64,000 nt of DNA from positions 38,023-102,022 of the forward strand of contig MEHQ01004558.1 in assembly GCA_008828725.1 (NCBI GenBank). The letters run 5' to 3'. The translations under genes and the position numbers were made by a program. Below, in pieces: positions 25,201 through 37,200 of the stretch. The notes under the pieces were generated by a model. That model searched no databases. It was not told the origin of the DNA and worked only from the letters and a program-made list of their open reading frames with translations. The stretch comes from Saccharina japonica. Lineage: Eukaryota; Sar; Phaeophyceae; Laminariales; Laminariaceae. The stretch's first letter is position 1. Each line of letters begins with the position of its first letter.

Positions 25201-28200
25201 TGATAGGGAGATACATTGTCCCTGCAGAATAAAAGACCATAGTTTTGTTCAAGGAACTAAACAAAACAGTGTTTTTCCGGCATGTGGTTGGTGTGCTCAA
25301 CTGACAGCAATTCGAACAAATACACCGGGTTCGTCGTACGAATCCAGACACGTCTCACTGACTGAACGTCAATAACAAAAAAAACACATAGTTAAGTTAT
25401 TGTCTTCCACCGTATTATTGTCGTTTATATCGCAGATGGGCAATTTTCCGACCGTGTGGTTAAGCTATACAAGCACGGTTTGCATCGAAACCGTTACGAC
25501 GAGGTGAGTCTTCGACCAGCATTATATCTCGACAACAACGGCACTTCTTTCGTCAGACGGCAAAATGCATTGGTCAATTGTTCAGAATTTGACCACACCG
25601 AAAGTTGTTTGTTCGATTTCATACCCCGACGGAGCTTTTTCCAGAGATGGAATATTTAGTCCACTTGCTGTCCATCATGGCGTGGTTTGTTACAGCGATC
25701 TGGCTTGTTTTTTAACCACTGTGAACGTAAAGTCATCCACTGGGCGACTTCGAAAAGGTCGCTCAATTCGTACTTTACGCCGAGACATGTAACGCACCTA
25801 ACCCAACGACCAAATTTGTCCAGAACATATCCAAAGCAAGGGGTGTACGGGGCCTGCAGTATAAACTTCTATCGTGTTTACTAAAATGTTCGGGACCCAT
25901 CCCATACACGCACCAAAGCCACAACACACAACAAATGTTTGACGTTGTGGGTAAATTTTATCTCCGGCATGAGTATCCTGCGATAGAAGCCGTGCTTTTT
26001 TGAAGTTATCAGTTCCTTTGGGTGTTCGTTCCCAGTGCTAATGTCGAAAAGGTGTTTGTTCCACGCTTTAGCCATACCAGGTACCATTTTTCAACCAATC
26101 ATGTTGTATGTAAGTGATATCCAGTTCATCGTTGCGCCGCATAACCTATTTACCGTTACCACACTCATTTTATGTCCGCCATGTACGTCGTCCATAACGC
26201 CCGAACCTTTCAAGAGGCCACATATTTCCTGTATGGAAGCTAAAATCTAGCCGTGACAAATGCTGTAAAATCAAAGAACCAATTGGTAGAACAGACACGC
26301 GCAACGGTACGAGGATCGCTTGTCGATGTTCGTGTTTCCTGCCGCCCAGAGCCACCCAATCCAGTGCACGGCTCTGTTGGTTTTACAGGCCAGACCTTTT
26401 ATGCCTTTTTGCCTACGCGATACGCACCACAATGGCATTGCATGTTACGCGGCACAAACGAGCGATAATGACTCTCAAATTATTAGTGAGGTTCGGAAAT
26501 ATTCGATTGGGCGGTCTAAACGTCGTACATAAGATAATGGAATGAAGGTAGTGCCACCTACCGTATCAACGAGATATTATTTTATAATATATTGTAAAAT
26601 CAAAGAACCAATTGGTAGAACAGACACGCGCAACGGTACGAGGATCGCTTGTCGATGTTCGTGTTTCCTGCCGCCCAGAGCCACCCAATCCAGTGCACGG
26701 CTCTGTTGGTTTTACAGGCCGGACCTTTTATGCCTTTTTGCCTACGCGATACGCACCACAATGGCATTGCATGTTACGCGGCACAAACGAGCGATAATGA
26801 CTTTCAAATTATTTGTGAGGTTCGGAAATATTCGATTGGGCGGTCTAAACGTCGTACATAAGATAATGGAATGAAGGTAGTGCCACCTACCGTATCAACG
26901 AGATATTATTTTAAAATATATTATCGGAGGAGTTGTACCCCCAGGTTGGCGTTTCATTGAATCACTGGGGTAGCTAACCTCCTCACTTTTGTCAAGACAC
27001 GCATCAAATATTCTGTGTACTCACCCGCAATTTCTGACCTCCATGTCTTGCATTTTGAACCCCCTGAGGGGGTCGTCCTCCCCGTCCCCCCTGACCTCGA
27101 CGCACTTGTTGACGAACGAGTCCTCGTCAGAGCTGTCGTCTCCGTGTTCCCCGTCTACCGTGAACCCCTTCCCAAAGAAGTCGTTAGACAGCACACATGA
27201 CACAAAAAGTCAGAAAGCGGCGGCACGATAACTTGGCGCTCTTGTCAAGATCCACGATAGGCGTGCGACGACAGGGTTAGCAAGTTTGTGCAGAACAAAT
27301 GTGCCTAGCGGGAAATTGCGTCGGCAGTCCTTATGTGTGTAACCTCGTTAGCACTGCCGTCCCGATGTGGAGACAAAACGTTCGCCGTCGACCGTGAAGC
27401 CCTTCCCAAAACGAGATCACCGACAACACACATAGGGACATGAAAGTCAAAAATGCAGTACGATAATTTGGGCTGCTTGTCAATATCAACGGGAGGCGCG
27501 CGACGACATGGTGAGCAAGTTTGGGCATGACATATTGACGCGGGTGTCGAGGCTCTGCCCTCTGTCTCTTCACAGAGACAGAGCCTCGACACACGCGTCA
27601 TCCATACGTATCTATATTGTTATGTGTAGTCATTACGCACTGATACGATATAGATAAGTATGGATCTCAACGTCCATATGTAAACAGTAGAAAACAAAAT
27701 TGGTTGGCGGGGATCTTTTGATTGAGGAACTACTGCCTGTAACAACACCATTAGAAACCCATGTATTCTGTAACGCCTTTAGCCCTGCAGTCGCGAGGTG
27801 GAGAAAAAACACTCGGGGTAAGACTACAATACTTGCGTTTCTGTACAGTGCAATACTAAAAGGGTTACCGACATTGTTCGTAGCATAGTAAGTCCTTGAC
27901 ATCGTGGATTGGATCACACTGTCTAGTTTGTCAAGGGAAGAAAGCGGGTAGGGTGTATAGAAACCCTAAGGTGGTGGAGCCTCGGGACCACCTCTTTCAG
28001 TGCATTTGTCACGGATGCATGGTGTTCAAGCAGGCAATCAGAAAGCATCCCGACAACGTCATGAGTATAACCGGGGTTTTCCGTGATGTTATACATACCA
28101 TGTACCAGACATTGTGTACTGCAGTAATATCTCTGTGCCATACAGATGGCCCCATGTTACAGATGACCCCAGGTACCAGGTATATATATCAGGTATAATA

Positions 28201-31200
28201 TATCTGCACAGATATCAAACTTTCAATATCGCATGTCATCTTGCATCTAGTATATGGCTCTTCTATTTACATTGGGGAAGGGGGTAGTAGAATCAAAAGC
28301 TTCCAATACTCGAGCTATATAGTGTCTACTAAAATTGTTTGACAACAGAGGCAAACAAAATCATATTTTTCACCTCGGAGAGACACGCTTTATTTACTCA
28401 TACTATTAATAGTTCAAGACATGAAACACCTTTTCGTCTTCGAAGGACAGTACTACTCGGAAATACCGGATGCGCCGGATTGGATTCCGGATACGTCAGA
28501 TTGGAGTAGATAATGGGGAGGGGGTGTGCCTCGTTGGTGTGGACGTCATAAACGCCAACGACTAAGCTGAAATATTTATAGCGCTACATAAACACATACA
28601 TACAGTACGATACGTGCTTTGGAAAACAAAACAGACTACATAAGTTGTCGCCTTCACCGTAAGCGCCTCCTCAAGTACCACAGGCATTTGGAACAAGTCG
28701 GTACATAATTAGGCAAGAAGGGACTGCAGTGAATGAATTATTTGTGTTTCCTCCTCACGAAACACCCTACTGCTGTTTTTGGTCAAGGATCGCGCACTAC
28801 ACTCTCTCTCGTCGTTGGTTGCAGTGTGGCAGTATACCCCCACGAACGAGAAACCAACCTGGACACTGGACAACAATGAAAAGGGATCGGTCTAGCCATC
28901 TATAGGTGCACTGAACAGCGAAATAGGTGAAACCTAGGTAGAATCCCGGGTGACAGGTGTACTGCGTAAGGCACCACGGCTGTGCCGCGGAAGGTCTTCA
29001 TACAGCAGTACATTGCTCGAGCAGCCGAACGTGCACGCCATCGGCTGTGAACGCCTTTGTAATGAAAGATTACGGGCACAAGGCAATTCACGACATAGAC
29101 TATGTGTCAGAGAGTCATACTACGTCAAGTAATATATACAGCGCAGTAAATGGCACCTAATCATGAACGCTTTTGTAATGAAAGATTACAGGCACAAGGC
29201 AATTTACGACGTAGACTATATGTCAGAGAGTCATACTACGTAAAGTATTATATACAGCGCAGTACATGGCACCTAATCGTGAACGCCTTCGTAATGAAAG
29301 ATTACAGGCACAAGGCAATTCACGACATAGAATATGTGTCAGAGAGTCATACTACGTAAAGTAATATATACAGCGCAGTACATGACACCTACTGTAATCA
29401 GAAACAGAAAACCTGGTCCAGGCTGAATTTCATATTTGAGATAGGGTGCCTGGTGCTTTTTAATCTATTTTTAAGATAACGACTACCGAATTTCTTAATC
29501 CTCTCTTAAATCTCAGCCTGGCTTTCTCATTAGCTTGTTTCTTATTAGGTGTCGTGTACTGCCTGTATGGATATATCAGTACGTATCACAACAAACTGCA
29601 GAGAACGTTTTCGACCGCTGTCTTCCACCCAATTTGTTTCTTCCTAGATTTATAGGGCTGGACACTGACACTGTATGTACTGGCAGTAGTAATCTACTGA
29701 CAGTACTTAGCTACTGGCAGCAGTAAACTACTGATTGAACTGGCCAGTATATCCGCCAGTAGGTTTTCCGTTGGGTACTTCCAAAAAACGCGCCATGATA
29801 CAGCAGCAGTGGTCAAGCTAAGCCCTAGCGAGTAACGGACGCCGAAATCGGGTTAAGGCATGCGCCGTAAAGTGCACCGCAGGCAAAAAAAAATCGGGTA
29901 AGGCACGCTGTAAGGCATTTGCCTTAAGTGCCTTTTTATGCCTTAAATGCCTTATCTGGCTAAGGCAAATGCCTTAAAAAATGCCTTAGACGTGCCTTAC
30001 AGCCTTTTTTCACCCTAGCGCGCGTTTGATACATAGAGAAGTGGACACATAGGTTAGGTACGGTATATGCATCGCATACGACAAGAGCCGGGCACGATTG
30101 GACTGCAAATACAGCAGCACAGTAGGATAAAATGTGCTTGTCTGAGTAGCAGTAGTGAATTATTGGTAACATTGTACCAGGAACATCACAATCAACGTCA
30201 CAGCTTGCATTTTCATAGATACCCCAGCACAGCTCAACATACATGAACCACAGTGCGGATGCGTGCATGCGTGCGTACACCGGCGGAAAGGGACATGTAC
30301 AACAGCAGCACAGCAACAGCGGACTGTACGCGTTCAGCTTACCGCGGTGCTGTGGTCGAGGGTAAGGTATTCGTCGGTAGTGTATTGATCCGGAAACTGA
30401 CGACAACGCTCTGTAACCGGAAAGTTTTTAGCGTTGTTGTTGCCGCGAGCTCCCCGCGAGCGCTTGTTGCTTCCTCCAACTTGGCTCTCGGGTGGGTTCG
30501 GGCTGCTGATCGTGCCTACTCGTGACCTCGCCTGCTGGCTCGGCTTCAGCAGGTTGGACTGGCAAAAAACGTCGAGAGCCTGGGGGCTGCCCTTCCCGAC
30601 TGTCCAGCTTCTTAGCGTCCCTCTTTTAACAGCAAGCGACGCTGCAGGGGATGCTGCAGGCGACGCGGATGCAGGCATCAGCCCGTGGGATGAACCGCTG
30701 CCACCGGAGGAGCCGCTGCCGCGAGAGCTACGTGTACCAGCAGAGGAAGACGATCCATCCATTCCAGCAGCAGCTGGGCCAGCACAGCCGTCTTGTGTGG
30801 TATCGATTACCTCACGTCGTGGCGGCGCCGCACTAGCTGGGCCATCTTCTTGCGTAGACATGGTACCCAGCGCCGAACGGTATCGTGGTGTCCCCAACCA
30901 ACCTCAGTCTCTGCAGATGGCTGACCGCTGACCTATGCTATGTGACCCCAAACCCCGTTTTCAGGGAGTTCGTATTTAACGGCGTTATTTTGGTGCACAA
31001 AACGTGCCTTATTGCCCCTTTTCGAGCGCAGGTACGTTGCCTTACGGGAGTAAGGCACGTAAAGCACGAAACAGCGTCTAAGGCAGGGCTCTGCTGAGAA
31101 AGGGCTCTAAGGTATTCTTTAAGGCATCCGTTACTCGCTAGGGCTTAGGTCAAGCCTACCGAATGGGTTTTCGTTGTTTTTTTTTTCGCCTCCCGGTGCC

Positions 31201-34200
31201 TACCTCTACTCGTGAACCAGCGTCGAGTTGGTGCTGAATTGTTACGTCCATCCGCGTCTTTGCTTGTTTCATATTTGTTTAGGTCGCTTGACTTCCAACA
31301 ATGTTCTTGTGATCTCCCGTCCCCGGCACGTTGCACCTGTGAGTATCTCTGTGTCTTACTATACCTAACCCTTTGTGACCACATGAATGGTATTGATATA
31401 TCTATCAATTGGGTGAAGAATCGCTGGGTGTGCTATTAATAGATGTCGACGGGTGAAAAGGACGGTTGAATGTGAAGAACACACACACGTATAAAATTAC
31501 ACATATACGTACGTCGACAGTTTAGCGACGCTATGTATGATACGTATAATACTATTCATAATACTGTATCATATGTACATGTAAAGAGTACATATTAATA
31601 GTATGTGCTGCGGTGTGTGTTGTCTTCCTAGTTCCTACCCAACTACCAACTACATGATTATGAGTACCCGCAGTGTCTGTCCTGGTTCCTATTATTAATC
31701 CTAGAGATATTCAAAAATTTCGGTGGGGGAAAAAACAAAACCAATGAATGAATGGGTAATGCAAATGGAATGTCAACGTATCGGTTACGAGAACACAACG
31801 ACACAAACTATTCGCTATTAATAAACCAGAAAAAAAAGACAATATCGTATGTAGAACGAAACGAATTGTGAAACATAACACTAAATTGGCGAAATGAGAC
31901 AGAAGCGCCCGTATAATAAATGCTTACGTGCCGAAGAGGAACAGGTAACCGCTGTCTGTACATACTATTAATAGGTACACAAAGGAGAGGAAGGCACCGG
32001 CATGGACGGCGGGGGAGAAAGGAAACGAGGAAAAAAAAAGAGAAACAAGGCAAAAAGCAAGGAACACGACACAGGAGAATTTTAAGAGAAATATCGTTCT
32101 CAAGTCTCAAGGCGATGGTAGTACCATGGGTTGTCGTCTCTGCTACGGAACCGATACGGATATCTTTTTACCATTCCACACAAGGGGGTAAAAAAAATAG
32201 AGAAAACGACACCACACTCGTAGGAAGGTCAGAATGAAAAACAAACCGGATGGCTGTGGTCACAGGACGAAATGAGCGAAAACCTTTTTTTTTGCGTTTT
32301 TTCTTCCCTTTTTGGAACTTGGTTTCAGAGACCCCCCCTATGGGATTCAGATCCGCGCATACCCTGTTCCACACCGTTTTGTCATCTCCTTACTAATCTC
32401 ACCAATGGCGGTGTCAAGAGTGGGTACGACCGCTAACTGCCACGGCCTCCCCAGTGCACAACTCAACAGGTGACCCTGGGTATGATTTTTGTCGCTGCGA
32501 CGGCTTTGGTTTGGTCTTATTAGGCACCTGTTTTTTTTCTTAGCTTCCTTCTGTTTGTTTCGCTCTTTCAACGCTTTTATTTGATGAACTAATACTATAA
32601 TGTTTACGTCGTGGCTGTGGTCTGCCCCATGTACGATGAACATGGCATTGCTTATAACACTCTCCTCCCCTCTGAACGGCGGGATAATTAGCGTCGGTAC
32701 CGTATACGGCCGTACGTTGACATATCCGCTTCGTTCCAATACCTGGGGAATCAGGGAGGCGTGTTTTTTAGGGACGCACGCGCAAGCGTTTCTATTGAAG
32801 AAACGTTCGAAGTGAGGTTCGAACCCGTGTCCTGCCGACAACGCCAAATGTGAGGGTATTACCTGCTGAGCTATGGGGGTAAAAGATTGATCGACTCCCC
32901 AGCCCAGGGTATTCCTTATAACACTCCCTCACAATTGACCCCGTTGCTTACTGCATTCCAAGGTGGTTTCTTCCCGTCGTGGGTTTGTGACCACATAACC
33001 TGCACAGATGCTCCGAGTATACTCGATACTCCGAGTATACTCCGAGTATCGAGTATTTTTCGTACTTCGAATACTGAGAGTATTACAGTACTGTTGGTCG
33101 AAAAACAAACTCGGAGTACTTGGAGTATGAGCAGTACTGAAGGCCCGAATACTCCAAGCCCAAATACTTCAAGTACGAGCTGTACTTATACTCGAGTACA
33201 AGAAGTACTCGGAGTAAAAACATCTAAATTACTCCGAGTATCGAGAGTATTGAACACCGAAATACTGCGAGTAAACAAAGTACCTGAAGGATGTTTTTTC
33301 GAAAAAACTAAAATTGTACTTCCAGGTATTGGGAGCACCTGGGAATTTGTAAAATGCTATAAACGGCAGTCACATGCCCCCAAAACCTGGGAGGAATGAC
33401 GGCCGAGTCATTAAAATGATGCAAATATACTCCTCTAACTTACTTCACACTCCGAGTACTTGAGAGTACTTGAGAGTACTTGAGAGTATTATAGTACTGG
33501 CGGCCTGAATACTCGGAGTACTTAGAGTATTTAGTACTGAAGCCCCAAATACTCGTAGTACGAGGAGTACCCGCAGTATCGGACCCCGAAATACTCCGAG
33601 TACAAGCAGTATCGAGAGTGTTCATACCCGAAATACTCCGAGTACGAGCAGTATCCCGGAGTATCGAACCCCGAAAACTCCGAGTACACGAAGAACCTGA
33701 AGTATTATATCTCCGATACTCCTTACTTTACTCCAAAGTACTCGGAGCATCTGTGAACTATTGATACTTATGAAAAAAAGGAGTTTCATATCATATCGGA
33801 AGTTCAGCCTGATCGAGAAACGTATCGGTAGTCGAATCGGAAAATCAACGTCTCGATATCCGATTACATCGCCTCAGGTTTAGCGGGGGGAGCACATCGC
33901 TTTCTCAGTTACCCCTACTCCGCACAAGGGAAATGATCGTGCCAATTGTGTTGTTTTGCACATGTGCTTATCGCAAGGCACACCCGAGTCAGTTACATAG
34001 TACTCCCATTCCCGTCTCTGGAGGTGGAAAAACTGAAAGTGAAATTCATAGGGCTGTGAGTCGGCACGACTTAAGTCGCCGACTAGTTACCAGTCCCACT
34101 AATAGTCAGTCGTGAAACGGAGGTGCCGACTTTCCGACATACTGGGTTTCCGTATGAACTATAGGAAGGCTTTTTTATTGCGGGGTACAGCTTTTAACGC

Positions 34201-37200
34201 GAATTGCTGCGGGCTGCGGATACCCTCACATGCCCTGACACTGAAGCGCACAGCGGGAGACCCACACACACACACGTGGGGGAACAATCCATCTCTCTCG
34301 ACGGTGCCGACGGCGTCAGCCCTGGCGCACCCAATGCCAACGCTGAGAGCGGGGATCCCGTCGGCGAAGTTGTGGTCATTATCGGCTCGCGGACCAGTGC
34401 ACGCGACCCCGAGACGATGCTCTACTGCATCAAGCATGAACAGAGGCGCAGCAAGCCGCTCAGATTCAACAAGCTGCTGTGGAAGCTTTTAGGACTTGCC
34501 GTCGTCATCGACGCGCGCGTTTCGCGCAAGGTTGGGAGAGACGTAAACAAACGAATAACATCACGGGGGGATCCAAGACCTTTTTTTGTTGGGATAATGT
34601 TTGCACCGCTATCTTGGTGATTAGGTCGCCTTTTCGCTCGTATCCCCGCCACGTATTATTACGACTCAAACAAATGCTGTCACGTTCCTCTAGTCCGGGG
34701 TAGATCTACCTTGTATAGGCGTTGCAATTCTCGGGTTTTGTGAATTTCTTGTGTAAACTGAAGCTTTTTTGTTTTTTTCGTTCGAAACTTATGTGAATCT
34801 AGGTCTTATTGGTTGCGCTTTTCGTGCGTGAAAAGAAGCCAAATAGCGTGTTTTTGGCGTCCGGCGGCTCCGGCGGCGGCTTAAGCGGCATCTCCGGAGG
34901 CGCCTCCGGTGAGTCCGCCGGGGGTGCCTCCAGCGGGGCCCCGTCGGCCGGGGGGGGGGCTTGTTTGGCTCGCTTCGCTCGCCTGGCTTTTGTGGGCAAG
35001 TCGGCTGGCTTCGCCAGGCGACTTCCCGACTAAAGTCAGCTAGTCGTCTTCGCCGACTAGCGACTAGCTATTACGTACTCGTGAAATGCAACCGACTCAC
35101 AGCCCGACAAATTAACTGATTTGAGTATGTCATGCATATGCATGCATGTCCGCCTCACAACCGGCTCTTAGTAATACTTGGATGCAGCTCACACTTCATA
35201 CGACTCGCCGAACACCTCACGGCGCTTCGGGCTTGGTGCTAGCAAATATTTGCCTGATCGGTGAAAACCCGACAGTTTCCGTCCCGCAACGTAGGGACGT
35301 GAGGGTCTATGGTCTTACGACTACGGCCGTCCATGATTATCAAGTAAACCCCACCAGGATACAAACAAACGCGTAATAACGGACGTGAAGGGTCACAATA
35401 AGAAAATGTGAGTGCTTGGTGGGCAATACGATTTTTATTTTCGCCCTTTTTTTGTCTCTTTAGTTCTTTAGTCCTTTAGTCCTATAACTAGTCCTACAAC
35501 TCAGATCCGGGGTCACTAAGTAGGCTCTTTCCCCCCCCTCCCCACTACGGTACATGCCCTGCATTTTTATCGCGAGGATATGTCGGCACTTTCTGCTCTA
35601 GTCGACTTGCGTCGGATTCCTCCTGCCCACGCCACGGAAGCGCTGTCAGCAATTGGTTCCTCTTGATTATTTGAAAAAAAAAAAAAAACTCACAACGGTG
35701 GGATGAAAGCTACTACTGCAGGGTACCAATGCTAGTAGCCTTTGACGCTGACCACTAGTTAGTATACCGGGGCGACCGCCATGACGATCTGGATTTCCCC
35801 ATTGCCGCCTTGCCTATCTCTTATCGCACCGGAATATAACTTATCATCAGCGATGCGATCCGATTCGATCCTGTAAGTATCTGATTTGTTATATCATATA
35901 CCGATTTTCCAGGCGCATACACACCTGGTACGGAATCAATTTCATGATATGCAATGCTATACACACGCATGTCGAAACCGATATGAAATAAATGCTCATC
36001 ACCTCTGAACTGTTATATCGATAAATGATATATATATGAGTTTATCATTGCCAGTAAGGTTCACCTTCAGCCCTTAAGGGGCCCCTTCGATCGTGATGAA
36101 ACAAGAGTACTTGAGTGTTGAAAAATTATATTCTTTTTTTTTTGGCAGCAGCAATACTATTTCTGGTATAGTAACACCTTTTCAGTACTCCCTACGGAAA
36201 ACGGCATAGCTACAGTTCCAATGCTCAGATCTTCGCCGGTCCATAAATTTTAGAGAGCCTAGATCATGGCCACCATTTGTGTCTCTGGAGGCATATCGAT
36301 CAGTCGCCTTCTTCGTCACGAAAAGTGCCTCTTACTCGAAAACGACTCGCCATACCCCTGGTACCCAAGACGAATTTGAAAAATGTCAGTTTCTCCGGCT
36401 GCTGAAACTGTTTTAACTCGGATTTTCGACGAGGACGCCGAGCGCTTGTAGGGGAACGTACCTGGGCCTCTAGTTCGACCGCCTGTAGCGTCCTACGTGG
36501 CCACAGCAGAGTGTAGATACCAAACAGGAGCTCCGAAACGATCAACATCTTGCTGCGAAGCACTTTCGTTTCGTGATGCAAACACAGCAATCCGTGCCCT
36601 CCCTTGCAGATACAAGGGTTCCAATACCTCCTAGAGACTATAACGAACAAGTTATAGGTTTGACGGGCGAAGATCTGAGCATTAGCACCGGAGCTATGCC
36701 GTTTTCCGTAAGGAGTACTGATATGGTGTTATTATACCAGAAATAGTATTGCTGCTGTAAAAAAAACGAGAAATGTATATTTTTCATTACTCAAGTACTC
36801 TTGTTTCATCATGACCGAAGGGGCCCCTTAAAACCACCAACCTATATATAACCTATATATACGAGCTGGGCCAGCCAAAAAACTGTTTTTAAAGCAGATT
36901 GACCATGCCCCGACCAATTTAACGAATTTGGACCTGGAATTTGGACACAGTGTAGATCATGTACTAATCAACACACTTGCCGCCTGCCCTTCTTTTTTTT
37001 TTCCCTCGAGAGAGATACGACGATCCATAAATCGAAAAAAATGCAAAAGCGATCAAAACTACTTTAAAAAATAAATAAAAAAAGAGGGCAGGCGACAGGT
37101 ATTTTTGCACGCACGGTTCAAAGACGTGGTTAAAATTTCAGACTAAAACTCTCGAAATTGGTCGGGGCATGACGGAAATACCATTTTTTCGGTAATTACT

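Noticed and set aside
26264..26921. Duplicated small gene (same peptide in both copies)
   Set aside because: The frame is preserved because the DNA duplication is recent; the region lies in an intron on the opposite strand and has no known domain.
29960..30406. 148-codon minus-strand frame
   Set aside because: It overlaps another frame within the hAT-like element, lacks domain character and crosses the subterminal repeats.
32809..32880. Functional tRNA gene
   Set aside because: A and B boxes are good, but acceptor, D and T stems do not pair, so it is a tRNA-like relic.
33003..33755. CRISPR-like array of short repeats
   Set aside because: Repeat units are only 10-12 bp, palindromic, degenerate and irregularly spaced, with inverted element ends; the context is eukaryotic and no cas genes are present.
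34204..34620. 138-codon plus-strand frame in the second hAT-like element
   Set aside because: Overlaps comparable frames on the other strand and has no recognisable motif; any coding here would be transposase remnant.
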